In this document: in pieces, positions 31,395-44,338 of the stretch
Position numbering within the stretch: position 1 is the first letter of the stretch
Layout of the letters: each line of letters opens with the position of its first letter
Source of the DNA: Riptortus pedestris
Taxonomy: Eukaryota; Arthropoda; Insecta; Hemiptera; Alydidae
Length of the DNA: 64,000 bases
Assembly: GCA_019009955.1 (NCBI GenBank)
Contig: CM032230.1
Coordinates: forward strand, 110,567,501 to 110,631,500
Reading direction: 5' to 3'
The notes under the pieces: generated by a model
The model's input: the letters and a program-made list of their open reading frames with translations, nothing else
Database searches by the model: none
What the model was told of the DNA's origin: nothing
Program-made: the position numbers and the translations under genes

Positions 31395-31490
31395 TAAAAA
31401 AATGCCTATAGCCCAGGGTTTGCCAGAATTGATTTAGTAAGTTAGTTTAAAACGGACGCCTTAACACACATGACTAACCCGAGTTTCTTA
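31395..31490 (-). mobile_element. SINE family S remnant, antisense
   Basis: CCCAGGGTTTGCCAGAATTG, ACGCCTTAACACACATGACT and AACCCGAG retain the head and part of the body. It is the counterpart of 20997-21160, in the same position relative to the shared repeat unit. Confidence 0.55.
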
Positions 31491-31868
31491 TGACCGTTTA
31501 ATAAGTATGATGTATTTGACCTAATCAGTTGATATATTTTTCAGCTCACTAATCCCAAATGCTCTTCATGAAAAAAAAAATCAGTTCCTCGACACATTTG
31601 TTTGAAGTTAATTAGCATTCTTCTCACATATAAGTGCAAACTTACATAAATTGAAATGTGGTTTAGCATGTCTTAAAACTATTTTTTACCAACCATTGAC
31701 TACAATTCGCTTGTGTTTGAGGAGACATGATACTGTATTGATAAGGCGACATCCCTTTTAAATACATGTTTGTTGTATTTTAAGAATCAGTCTACCATGC
31801 CTGATTCAAAGCTACATCCTTAATATCTTTGAACATACACTTGCTGGATTATTCAACTGAATATACTC
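31491..31868 (-). repeat. Third copy of the 20.4-21.0 kb repeat unit, lacking the SINE
   Basis: 31500-31690 matches the complement of 20823-20990, and 31698-31850 matches the complement of about 20440-20597 (for example TTTTAAATACATG and GCCTGATTCAAAGCTA). The junction at 31688-31697 (ACCAACCATT) is the empty site for the SINE inserted at 20598-20822. The unit continues at 33763 after a 1.9-kb insertion. Confidence 0.7.
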
Positions 31869-32301
31869 ATTATACCTTCCTCGAGGTTTCACGGCCGCAG
31901 CCGGCAGACCAAGAGTAGGCGTTGGATAGGCTCGGCAAGTATGGTGGAAGTGTCCCAAATCTATGGTGTGCTCATTTTAGAACGAACTGTGGAGCGACTC
32001 TTCGGCATAGAAATCATTGATTGTTATTTATTTATTTAAGTATTTAGTTGTTTTCTTTTATTTTATTATTAAGAGGTATTTTATATATATTACATTTCTA
32101 TATGTTTTATATTTCTGTTAGTAGTTTTAGTTTTAAGAAGGTTGTATTTCTAGGATTAATGTTTTGTCTTTTGTTTTTATATTTTTTTAATTTTTATGAG
32201 TATATTTATGGTCATGATGTATTATTTTTAAATAACTATGTACGAGGCTTTTATTTTTGTTGTTGTTCCCTTCTGTTTTATTTATTTTCTTTCTATTTTT
32301 T

Positions 32302-32474
32302 AGCAGATTTCCCCTTAGGGAAATCAGCTATTGAGGTCGTACTCATGACGCGATTTTCGAAAACTTTCTTCAAATGTCCATCGATCCTACCCAGGAGATG
32401 ACGAAAATGAGGTCCGTTCAAAATTATATATATATATATATATATCTATATATATATATATCTATATATATATA

Positions 32475-32523
<49 letters not shown>

Positions 32524-32982
32524 CTGTTAACGCTCTAGCGGTCGCAATTTTTGTTTGATCGTTACCAAACTTCATATTTAAGCGTTTTACGTAAAAAGAG
32601 AGATCAAGTTCGTTAATGGCTGAAATCGGACCAGTGGGAGGGGGGGTTTAGAGAGGGGGAGTTTTGAAAATTCAAAATATCTCCGTTATTATGCGTATCT
32701 TATTATAAATTAAATTTACTATAAATATTGTTATATACATTTATTCTGTATCTTCAATATTAACCGAGATATTTGCATTTGTATTGTGTGTATGGTCGAC
32801 GGAACCCTGCCATGTTCCGGACTCTCCGCCGAGAGCTCTGGTGGCCGTTTCCAGAACTATTCGTCCCTCTTGAATAGGTTTAGAGATCCCTTCCTACTAC
32901 AGCTGTTATTAGGCGGATTTCTCTATTGTAAAACTTCACGTGGGAAATCTGCTTAGTTTACGCAGCCCCTGCGTGACGGACT
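32302..32982 (+). mobile_element. Element H copy, complete, tail subtype i
   Basis: 5' tip AGCAGATTTCCCCTTAGGGA, then CTATTGAGGTCGTACTCATG, long interrupted (TA)n (32427-32520), CGCTCTAGCGGTCGC box and body. Tail subtype i carries CTCCGCCGAGAGCTCTGGTG. The 3' end is GGGAAATCTGCTTAGTTTAC, hairpin ACGCAGCCCCTGCGT, GACGGACT. Flanks are TTTTTT and TTTTT. 681 bp. No coding frame. Confidence 0.93.
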
Positions 32983-33048
32983 TTTTTTGTTAGAGATACG
33001 TTTTAGGTTAAGGCAAAGAACTACCTTTTGGGTGCTAGTACCTTTTTT

Positions 33049-33632
33049 AGCAGATTTCCCTTAAGGGAAATCAGCTATTGAGGTCGTACTCAATACGCGA
33101 GTTTCGAAAAATTTCTTCAAATGACACTCAAATCTACCCAGGAGATGACGAAAATGAGGTCCGTTCAAAATTATATATATTTGTCTGTTAACGCTCTAGC
33201 GGTCGCAATTTTCGTTTGATTGTTACCAAACTTGATATTTAAACGTTTTATGCAAAAATAAAAATCAAGTTTGTTAATGGCTGAATTCGAACCAGCGAGA
33301 GGGGGGTTTAAAGGGGAGGATTTTCGAAAATTCGAAATATCTCCGTTACTATACGTCGGATCGAAAAATTTTATAGAATCAATCTTATTGCAAATTACTT
33401 TTACTATAAATAATGTTATATACATGTATTCTGTATCTTTAATATTAACCGAGATATTTGCATTTTTCTGTTTTCAGCTTCTGAGATGAGATCGGCTAAC
33501 TTCGGGTCTAGTCGTGAGTTTCCGTCAAGAGCTAGTTCGGGCCGTTCCCGTAACTCTCTATTCTGAAATTTCTCTATTGTAAAACTTTACGTGGGAAATC
33601 TGCTTAGTTTACGCAGCACCTGCGTGACGGAC
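33049..33632 (+). mobile_element. Element H copy, complete, tail subtype ii
   Basis: 5' tip AGCAGATTTCCCTTAAGGGA is intact, but (TA)n is almost absent (about 33170-33180), showing the microsatellite is not required for integrity. Tail subtype ii has GATCGGCTAACTTCGGGTCT and AGAGCTAGTTCGGGCCGTTC. The 3' hairpin has one change (CGCAGCACCTGCG). 584 bp. It lies 66 bp downstream of the previous copy in the same orientation. Confidence 0.93.
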
Positions 33633-33780
33633 TTTTATAATGTCCTTTAGGGACCCCCTTATTAATTATAAAGTTTTAATGGTTAGGTGAATTATGTTGT
33701 TGTTATAAGTATTTTATTATTCTATTTTGTGAAATGTATTTAAAACCCAAATAAACAAGTTAATTCAACTGAATATACTC

Positions 33781-34591
33781 GTTTTCAAACAGAATTTCTG
33801 ACTTTTCCATTAAATCAGAGTAGTTAAATTAGAAGTAATTATCTAATTCACCGTTTAAAAACTATACTTCTTAAAAGTAGTAATATTCGAGAGATATAAA
33901 TATTTTTCCTGATGCGCAGACCGTCACTTTTTAGGGGAAGGTTCATTACTTAATTGGATACTTAATAGTTTCCTGGTTCCCTTCCAGTCAAATAACCCTT
34001 TAAAATATTAAATGCTTTCTTTGCCATAATTATAAAAAATTAAATCATTTCATGTCGAATATTTCTTTCGAACAAAAACTGGTTTTACTTTTTAATCTGC
34101 CGCATCCCGAGAATTGGAGAGTGAATTCCATATTTTAATTTATATGAAGTGGTGAAACAGTTCTCGGAACCTATTTGGTCTCATTAGCATCTTGGATTAG
34201 AACGTCAACTGAATATAATTAATAAATGTATATATGAAGAGTGGGAATATTAAAAAATACATTAAAATAACTTTTATGTATAGCTAAATAAATGTTCTTT
34301 CTTCACTCTTCGTAAATAATATGTTACTCGCGTTTTTTAATATTTAATACTGATAAATAGCTTAAAGCTATTGTCTTTTTCAGCTTTTCATACATTCTTG
34401 TTTTAATTACAGGTTTTTATAGCTTACTGGCCATTAGGGTCTACTTTTGACTCGCTGTTCTCATTATTTCTCACTAGAAACCCCTTGAATTATTCATTTG
34501 AGGTTTTTCCTTTTAATATTTATTTCTTTTTCCCCCCACAGAGAAAGGGAATGAAAGCAAAGCACCATTATGACTAATGAGCTTGGAGTTT

Positions 34592-34594
<3 letters not shown>
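33781..34594. other. AT-rich stretch, partly the continuing repeat unit
   Basis: The first part continues the 31.5-kb repeat unit (TTTTCAAACAGAATTTCTGA) after the insertion. The remainder is AT-rich and unrecognised. Confidence 0.4.

Positions 34595-34655
<61 letters not shown>
34595..34655. repeat. (TA)n microsatellite
   Basis: About 60 bp of pure TA, not inside an element H copy. Confidence 0.95.
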
Positions 34656-34658
<3 letters not shown>

Positions 34659-34800
34659 GTTCATATAGACATTATATTAATGAAAAAAACAACAAAAAAA
34701 AAAACGAAATTATAAAGTACGTAATTACACAGTTACTGAATTTGGGAAGATTATGTCACAGAATAAAAAACTAGATATCTGTGGAAAATAAATCGATTTT

Positions 34801-35401
34801 AGAAGATTTCCCTTAAGGGAAATCAGCCATTGAGGTCGTACTCATGGCCCGATTTTTGAAAACTTTCCTCAAATGACCATCGATCCTACCCAGGAGATGA
34901 CGAAAATGAGGTCTGTTCAAAAAACTCCGTCACGCAGGGGCTGCGTAAACTAAGGAATTTTCCCACGTGAAGTTTTACAATAGAGATATTTCAGAATATA
35001 GAGCCAAACAGTTACGGGAACGGTCCGAACTAGCTCTTGACGGAAACTCACGAATAGACCCGAAGTCAGCCGTTCTCATCTCATGCAAATATCTCTTCTC
35101 TGAAGCTGAAAACATAAAAATGCAAATATCTCGGTTAATATTCAAGATACAGACTACGTGTATATAACACTATTTATAGTAAATTTAATTTGCAATAAGA
35201 TTGATTCTATATAATTTTTCGATCCGACGTATAGTAACGGAGATATTTTGAATTTTCAAAAATCCTCCTCTCTAAACCCCCCCCCCCTCCCATTGGTCCG
35301 ATTTCAGCCAATAATGAACTTGATCTTTATGTTTACATAAAACGTTTAAATATCGAATTTGGTAACGATCAAGCGAAAATTGCGACCTCTAGAGCGTTAA
35401 C

Positions 35402-35465
<64 letters not shown>

Positions 35466-36404
35466 TCGTATATATACTTTTGAACGGACCTCATTTTCGT
35501 CATCTCCTGGGTAGGATCGATGGACATTTGAAGAAATTTTTCTAAACTTGCGTCATGAGTACGACCTCAATAGCTGATTTCCCCTAAGGGAAATCTGCTA
35601 ATTATATACATATTTGTCTGTTAACGCTCTAGCGGTCACAATTTTTGTTTGATCGTTACCAAACTCCATATTTAATCGTTTTATGTAAAAAGGAAGATCA
35701 AGCTCGTTAATGGCTGAAATTGAACCAGTGGGAGAAGGGGCTTTGAGAAAGAGAATTTCGAAAATTCGAAATATCTCAATTACAATAAGTCGGATCGAAA
35801 AATTGTCTGGGTCCAATCTTATTGAAAATTAAATGATCTATAAATATTGTTCTAGACATATTTTCTGTATCATGAATATTAGCCGAGATATTTGGATTTT
35901 ATAGTTTCCGCTTTTAGTAAACTCCCACTCCTACTCATGCTATATTAATAATTAGCTGTTACTTAATGAACCACTTCAATTATAAGGTTAAATAAGTAAT
36001 ATTGTTTTCATTGAACATTTACTTAGTGAGATATAAGCAAATACGTACGTAGATTCCCCCCTCCCCCTTCTTTTGTTCTTGGATTGCTAAAATGTAAGTA
36101 ACCGAGATAAAAATTATTCTGATTCATTACAAATTACAGCACTCGTTATAGTAATTTTTCAATACAATTAATATGTTATATTGAGATATATTTCATTAAC
36201 GGTTTTTCTTTCTGGTGTAAAATACAGGTTGGCTGGCCTGTTTGTTTACAATTCAGACTCTTTCCCTAGTAGAGTTATTAACTTGTAACTTAAAGATTTC
36301 TCATTACCGTTTGTATTTATTCACATATTCACGGTGGTGTTTTTCTATTGTAAACCTTCGCGTGGGAAATCTGCTTAGTTTACGCAGCCCCTGCGTGACG
36401 GACT
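34801..36404 (+). mobile_element. Element H copy (outer), interrupted by a nested element H
   Basis: The 5' part (34801-34923) has tip AGAAGATTTCCCTTAAGGGA and ends at GAGGTCTGTTCAAAA. The remainder resumes at 35600 with AATTATATACATATTTGTCT and runs through body and long subtype iii tail. The 3' end is GGGAAATCTGCTTAGTTTAC plus a perfect hairpin and GACGGACT. The break falls at the junction that in other copies reads TTCAAAATTATATATA. Without the insert the copy is about 930 bp. Confidence 0.9.
34924..35599 (-). mobile_element. Element H copy (inner, nested), complete, antisense, tail subtype ii
   Basis: Starts ACTCCGTCACGCAGGGGCTG and ends GATTTCCCCTAAGGGAAATC then TGCT. Its (TA)n is at 35404-35463. 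It lies in opposite orientation inside 34801-36404. Host bases on either side are A (T on its own strand), with no duplication, as expected for T|T insertion. 676 bp. Confidence 0.92.
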
Positions 36405-37849
36405 ATTTAGTAATTTAAAAGCCCCCGTTGCTGCAAACGTATATACTCACGGTAGGTAGAAGAGTTTAGAGAAGTCAACGTAGAAAACCGTAAATACAAT
36501 ACAATTTATTTGTTATCTTTTTCTAAGCTTCAGACCGTAAACCATTATGGAATAATAAAAATATTCGTCAACAGACATTCTCAAGAATGGATATTGAACT
36601 TGTCAATAATACATTTTTGTCCTCCTACAACAGACCCTTCTGCCAACAAGGCCAAGTTTGCTGGTGGCCTCACTTAAATCAAGAAATTTCCAAAAATGTT
36701 TGTATTTCGAATACGCTTTCGTGTGAAATTTATTGAAGTGTTGTCAGTTTAGAATGATTTTGAATTTTTGGTAATATTCTGAATATCAATATTTACCTCA
36801 TAGATTAATGGCAAGGGCCAACAATAAATCACATTTCGTTCCTCGCAAACTTTATTCACTTTGCCCTTCATGTTTCGTGGCTTAACTACCACCTTTTCAG
36901 GGGCCATCAGTTCTGAAGTACTCGTTTCCTGCTACATTCGTTGCGAGAGTTCCTTCCTCACTGGGGATGTCGTTGCGCGGAAAGAAATGTTTTTTATTGG
37001 CGACCCTTGTGAGTAATCTATGAAGAACATATGAGACTATAAGAGGTACAGAATAAGAATAAATAAGCAATATTTACTAAATGTTGTTGTTGCGATTGGT
37101 CCTTCACCTCTTTTACTAAACATGTTTAAAGTTTTCTCTGTTTTGCTCACGGCTGTGAGAACCTTCCACGAACTGATTCGCTAAAATGCTGAAAGAGGAC
37201 TCCATGTCGTAAATCCTTCCATCTGCTTTTAGAACATATACAAGCACATGAGCAGTTTTCTGTACAAATAGGAAATGAGTATTACTTTGAGGAGGAACAA
37301 AAGTCTAGCCATTCTTGGTCCCTCACAATACGTTCGGAGTCAATTCATAGGAGTTTGTTAAATCACTACATTCAGGCCAAATAAAGTCTGTTCAACATTC
37401 CTCTTTGGCTCAACAGAACTAACAATCATCACATATACATCACATTTCCCGCTAAAACTGGTTGAACATGTCAGCTGGAGTTTTATTTATATTAAATATT
37501 GTGACCCCAACCCTTGAGAATGTGAGAAAGCTCTCTGTTTTGTGGCTCTTTGTACGACATTATATATGTTGTATATATAGAACACCTTTCTTAAATTAAT
37601 AGCCATCAACCAGACTCAACATATATATGCGACTTGACGTCAGAACAATCCAGCATTGGACGAGATGACATCCTAAAGGATGGCGTCAATCATCGGAATG
37701 GTCTTGCTCGTGACACCTGTTGAGTGGAAGCAGCAGAAACTCCCGGATCAAGGAGCCTAGGCGAGAGGGCAAAGGGCAATATCAGCTGTAGGCGTAGCTC
37801 AGAACGGTCTACACTCTAGTAACATCTCTCAACATATTCACATGTATAT
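36405..37849. other. Unique stretch without supported gene
   Basis: Mixed-complexity DNA. On the minus strand near 36880-36915 there is CTGATGGCCCCTGAAAAGG and later GCCACGAAAC, a loose relative of the hammerhead-like cores. No long frame or protein motif recognised. Confidence 0.4.
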
Positions 37850-38089
37850 AGGGTGGCACAAGTTCCCTTGCCAACCTCCTTAAAATCGCCAATGGTACTA
37901 ATAAAAAGCTGAGACTTGGTGTGCAACAATTGTGACCGCTGAAGAATCTTTTCAGTCCATACTCAACCTTCTCCAGTGTTTCTACAGCGAAATTCCAAGA
38001 GAATGTAATTCTTTTTATGACGCATTCTTGTAGAAAATCAAATTTGAAAACCAGTTTATTTCGGTGAGTTTTTCGATTTGACTCATCCT
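37850..38089 (-). mobile_element. MITE-like repeat M, antisense
   Basis: Begins GGGTGGCACAAGTTCCCTTG and ends GATTTGACTCATCCT, the complement of the start of the plus copy at 38903. Shares GAATCTTTTCAGTCCATACT and TTAAAATCGCCAAT. Its right end directly abuts the TTTT|AGCAGATTT start of an element H copy. Confidence 0.65.
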
Positions 38090-38092
38090 TTT

Positions 38093-38210
38093 AGCAGATT
38101 TCCCTCAAGGGAAATCAGCGATTAATGTTGCACTCATGACGCAAGTTTTGACAATTTTCTTCAAATGTCCATGGATACTAGCCAGGAGATAACGAAAAAG
38201 ATGTCCGTTC

Positions 38211-38272
<62 letters not shown>

Positions 38273-38760
38273 CTGTTAACGCTCTAGCGGTTGCAATTTA
38301 TGTTTGGTCGTTACCAAACTCGATATTTAATCGTTTTATGTAAAAAGAAAGATAAGAAAGATCATTAATGGCTGAAATCGGACCAGTGGGAGGGGGGTTG
38401 TTTAGAGGGGGAATGTTTGAAAATTCGATATATCTCCGTTATTATGCGTCAGATCGAAAAATTGTATAGCATCAATCTTATTGCAAATTACATTTACTAT
38501 GAATATTGTTATATACATTTATTCTCTATCTTGAATATTAACCGAGATATTTGCATTTGTATTGTGTGTGTGGTCGGCAGGAGTAGGCTATGTTCGGGAC
38601 TATCCGCCGAGAGCTAGTGCGGCCGTTTCCGTAACTATTCGTCCCTCGTGAATAGGTCTAGAGATACCTTCCTACTACTGTTATTATTAGGCAGATTTCT
38701 CTATTGTATAACTTCACGTAGGAAATCTGCTTAGCTTACGCACCCCCTGCGTGACGGACT
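38093..38760 (+). mobile_element. Element H copy, complete, tail subtype i
   Basis: 5' tip AGCAGATTTCCCTCAAGGGA (one change in the palindrome), (TA)n 38215-38270, CGCTCTAGCGGTTGC box. Tail subtype i carries ATCCGCCGAGAGCTAGTGCG. 3' end AGGAAATCTGCTTAGCTTAC, hairpin altered (ACGCACCCCCTGCGT), GACGGACT, then TTTTTTT. 668 bp. It is bracketed by inverted MITE-like repeats (37850-38089, 38903-39167). Confidence 0.92.
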
Positions 38761-38902
38761 TTTTTTTATTTCAGAATACTCTCCATTTCCCGTTGACTAG
38801 TTACAAAGTTAATTTTTACAATTGCAGCATAGATAATTTCTTACAGCATTTTTCGATAAAATGTGCCGTGTCTGAAATAGAGATTTGTGCATTTTACTGC
38901 TA

Positions 38903-39167
38903 AAGGGTGTGTCAAATCCAAATATTTACCGATATAAACTCGTTTTAAAATTTGATTTTCTAAAAGAGCCCATCATTATAAGCATGGCTTTCCATTGGAA
39001 ATTCCAAAGTTGCGGTCACTGGAGAAGTACTGGAAAAGGTTACGAGGTTGAATATGACCTGAAAAGATTCTTCAGGGGTCACAATTTTGGCACATCAAGG
39101 GTCAGCCTTTTTTATCAGTACAATTGGCGATTTTAAGCAGGGTGGCACGGGAACTTCTGCCACCCTG
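38903..39167 (+). mobile_element. MITE-like repeat M, TA-flanked
   Basis: Starts AAGGGTGTGTCAAATCC after TA and ends GCCACCCTG before TA. Near the 3' end AGGGTGGCA and TGCCACCCT form a 9-bp hairpin. Short inverted AGGGTG ends and TA flanks suggest a Tc1/mariner-type non-autonomous element. Internal frames show no transposase. Confidence 0.65.
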
Positions 39168-40517
<1,350 letters not shown>

Positions 40518-40584
<67 letters not shown>

Positions 40585-40640
40585 TCTCTCTCCCTCTCTT
40601 TCCTATGTCCCTCACTCTCCTCTCTCTCTCTCTCTCTTTC
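40518..40640. repeat. (CTAT)n then (CT)n microsatellite
   Basis: The ATCT repeats at the 3' end of the non-LTR fragment pass into CT repeats with occasional TTT or CCC interruptions. Confidence 0.92.
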
Positions 40641-41540
40641 CCTTTTGTGTTTTCCTGTGTAATGTTCCTTGAAACACGTCAAAAGTATATTCAGTTAAGC
40701 ATCGACCACAAATAGAATTTCTAACGATTCTTAGAGTTTTATTTATGTCGATCGCGTAGTCTAAAATGTAATTTTAGTTTCCCGTCTCCCCTCTTCCTTA
40801 ATGCCTCTAATGTGACATTGACCTTTCAAAACTCTATTCAAATCGATTTACGTATTTACTATTTTTGGAGAATACAAAAATATATCTCAGGGATATTTTA
40901 CAGAAACTGCGTCTTTGAGGTTCTAAGATCTTTTTATAGTTCTGATTAATGATGTCTGTTGAAATATATGTATTGGCTACATACCCGTGAATTATTTATG
41001 AAAACTGCATTCGGGCTGTTAACGTATTTTAGCTAATATTACTGTTATTTTATAAATCCGATTTTCCTGAGTATTTACCACTGAGACCACTTCACTACGA
41101 AATTTACAGAAAGTCATTTCTTATCAACACCTGTTGAGCTAGAGATACTTAAGGCATTAAGTTTTCACAATGGACGAAGTTTGTTACAATGGACACCATT
41201 CACAAATTTAATAAAATTCTTGCAGGTTTATGCAAGAACTCTAACTTTTCCTTGAGGTACGCACTTTTCTCGCAATTATTATTATTACTAAAAGAGAGTA
41301 TTATTTGCAAATTTCATTCCTTGACGGACTGAGCTTCAAAGAAGTATAGTGAACAAATCAAATGTTTCAATTGACAATAGAATTTGAGTAGCGCTGAGGC
41401 TCTTGAATTTCGTACATTTTCCTTGTGTCGGATCGACACATAAAAGATGTCACCTGTGAATCTTTCTATATTCCTGACTTAATTTAATAAATAAAGTTAT
41501 AAGTAGAAATAACAATAATAATAATTTTATCCTGGGTGGT
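40641..41540. other. Unique stretch without recognisable gene
   Basis: AT-rich, nothing recognised. Confidence 0.4.
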
Positions 41541-41542
41541 AA

Positions 41543-42230
41543 AATGAAAATAAATGACGCTCCTCACAATTTATTTCTTAAAAACGCTTAGCGCTTTCCG
41601 GAATTAAATTCCCATCCTCGGAGCTACAAACAATAAATCACCATTATTAAGGACTCTAAAAACTATTATTTAATTTAAAAAAAAAATTACATAATTGATC
41701 ATATAACAAAACAGTCAATAACACTATAACAGTAACACATATATTTAAAAACATAATTATAATTAAAATATAATAAATTAATAATGTCCTATTTACTATT
41801 TAAGCATTAAAATAACATAACATAACCCTCTAATGGTATCTCAGGTAAGAAAAAACGCCTCTTTCCTTCACTGTTCTCAAGAGAAAGAGGCGTTTTTTCT
41901 TACCTGAGATAATAATTCCTTCACCATCCAGCACCTCAAAAAATGGCTTTAAAGGTAATTTGGCTTATGTTATTTTAATGCTTAAATAGTAAATATGACA
42001 TTATTAATTTATTATAATTTAATTATAATTATGATTTTAAATATATGAGTTACTGTTATAAATGTTATAGTGTTATTGACTGTTTTGTTATGACCAATTA
42101 TGTAAATATATAAAAAAAATAGTGTTTAGACTCCTTAGTTATGTTATTTTATTATTTGTAGCTCTGAAGATGATTAACGTGATTCATCACCTTCACCACC
42201 AGCTAAAAATAAAAATGAAAATAAATGACT
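41543..42230. repeat. Large inverted repeat (about 265-bp arms) with flanking direct repeat
   Basis: Left arm about 41612-41878, right arm about 41880-42176. The innermost parts are almost perfect: CTCAGGTAAGAAAAAACGCC on the left, GGCGTTTTTTCTTACCTGAG on the right. A 20-bp string close to AAAATGAAAATAAATGAC occurs outside both arms (about 41543 and 42208) in direct orientation. The left end on the minus strand has CCGAGGA - GGAAT/ATTCC stem - GGAAAGC (41587-41625), a hammerhead-like core. Part of the arm recurs near 54350-54390. Origin is probably a retroelement terminal inverted structure; no ORF. Confidence 0.75.
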
Positions 42231-42329
42231 CATAGATGTACATAAAACCCAAAAAAACAATTTCAAGAAAAGATCCTCTGTGGTAAACATTTCACTTAAT
42301 TGGAAAATAATTACAAATATATACAAATA

Positions 42330-42340
<11 letters not shown>

Positions 42341-42394
<54 letters not shown>
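42341..42394. repeat. (TA)n microsatellite preceded by (GT)n
   Basis: GTGTGTGTATATATATATAT and onward, about 55 bp. Confidence 0.92.
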
Positions 42395-42395
<1 letters not shown>

Positions 42396-43796
42396 ATATA
42401 AATATATGAGTGTGTGTATGTCCTCGGCCGGTTACAGCATATGACATATGCTACTGGTGGCTACCTTGTGAGAAATCTGTTAAATCAGGTGAGCCCTTTT
42501 TTTTTCAGGAGTACCTTTATAAAACCTGGGAATTAGTTTTAAATAACTGTCTCTAACCGGCTGAGCCGCGCCGAAATAAAGAACATCCCCAGCTCATTTG
42601 CCGGGCTAACAAACTTTTCTAAAAGCCACCCCTACAAAAGCAATAAATAATTTGAGTGGGTTTGCCTAAAAGGGGGTGGTTGAGCCTGGCTTGAAAGAGA
42701 AAAGAGGCAGTAGTGAGAAGTCTCATTCATCATTACTCAGAGAGGTGGCCCATTGAATACCGTGGGTTAATTCTATATTGATTTTCTACCTTTTACCAGG
42801 GATTCCGAACCCTAAATCTAACCTGAGAGCTTTTCCCTGCTACCCGTTCTTCTTAAAGGGAGTCGTGTTCTTTGCCCCTCCCCTTTCTGCTACCAATAAA
42901 TTTACTCAAATACTCTAAATAAATTAGGAGCTTAGAAGTTCAACTGATAAATTAAACGGAGAACAAGCCACAGAAAAGGGCTGTTTTTAAAGTGTTTTTT
43001 TTTCTTCTTTTCTTTTGCGTTTTTCCTAATCTATGTTCAATAAATGCAAAATTGAGGAAATAATTAGAATTTTAGTTCTTGTCTACTAATTGTTACTTCT
43101 GGAAAATTAAAGAAAAGAGACAATAAAATTAATAAGAGGAATAATGAAAGGGAGGACAAAGAAAATATGATTATTTGACAGACCTGTAAAATATGGGCAC
43201 AATAGAACATGAAAAAAAAAGCGAATTTGTTACATGAATGCTGATCGTGAAGTAAAAAAAAGGGTGTTGATAACCTGCGAAAGAAAGCAAAAGTAAAAGG
43301 ATAGAAAGAAGCAGGGATTTATTTAATTTATTGGATTATTGCTTATAGTATGTGTTTTCAATAATGAGGTGCATTTTTTTAAAACGGTGTGGGAAATTAA
43401 ATGTCTACGTGTCCAGTAAATGATGAATAATCTGTTCCGCAGTACTATCTCAGGGGCTTGTCGTGTTCATAATTGAATTTGTGAAAGATATTAAACTCCA
43501 AAATATTGTAGATTGCCAGTTGTGAAAAATATTAGAGAATCTTATGAGGCTGCGGTAGTGGACGCCATTTCCAATGGGCAGAGTAATATTTGCTAAAGAA
43601 ACTACTTATGTTTTTATTTGATGTGAGTTGTTTCGGTTTCTTTAAGTATTATCATCAGATCTGATATCGTACTAAATCTACTTCTGGAGAACTATTTGCA
43701 TGGGTAGAAAAAATACAGCAATAATTATATTAGCATTAATCTTTCAATATTTCCTAAATATTACCGGGAAAACTATCTTATTAGTATATTTAAAAA
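42395..43796. other. Unique stretch without recognisable gene
   Basis: 42420-42910 has higher GC and complexity than the surroundings but no frame or motif I recognise. 42960-43400 is A-rich. Confidence 0.4.
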
Positions 43797-44284
43797 AGTC
43801 CGTCACGCAGGGGCAGAGTAAACTAAGCAGATTTCCCACGTGATGTTTTACAATAGAGAAATCCGCCTAATAACAGCTGTAGTAGGAAGGGATCTCTAAA
43901 CCTATTCACGAGGGACGAATAGTTCTGGAAACGGCCACCAGAGCTCTCGGCGGAGAGTCCGGAACATGGCGGGGTTCCGTCGACCACACACACAATACAA
44001 ATGCAAATATCTCGGTTAATATTCAAGATACAGAATAAATGTATAGAACAATATTTATAGTAAATTTAATTTACAATAAGATTGATTCTATACACTTTTT
44101 CGATTCGACGCATAATAACGGAGATATTTTGAATTTTCAAAAATCCCCCCTCTAAACCCCCCCTCCCACGGGTCCGATTTTGGCCATTAACGAACTTGGT
44201 CTCTCTTTTTACGAAAAAAGCTTAAATATGAAGTTTGGTAACGATCAAACAAAAATTACGACCGCTAGAGCGTTAACACACTAA

Positions 44285-44338
<54 letters not shown>

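Larger units (their letters stand above)
31851..33780 (+). mobile_element. 1.9-kb insertion flanked by 18-bp direct repeats
   Basis: ATTCAACTGAATATACTC is present at 31851-31868 and again at 33763-33780. The older repeat unit is continuous if the segment between is removed. The inserted DNA opens with GC-richer sequence (31880-32010) and becomes T-rich. It hosts two element H copies (32302-32982, 33049-33632) and ends TAAAACCCAAATAAACAAGT. A long duplication and A-rich 3' end suggest a 5'-truncated non-LTR retrotransposon. No diagnostic protein motif is present. Without the two element H copies, the insert is about 0.65 kb. Confidence 0.7.

Noticed and set aside
31869..32050. Possible host exon in the GC-richer start of the 1.9-kb insertion
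   Set aside because: All frames contain stops within about 40 codons, and the segment lies inside a flanked insertion.
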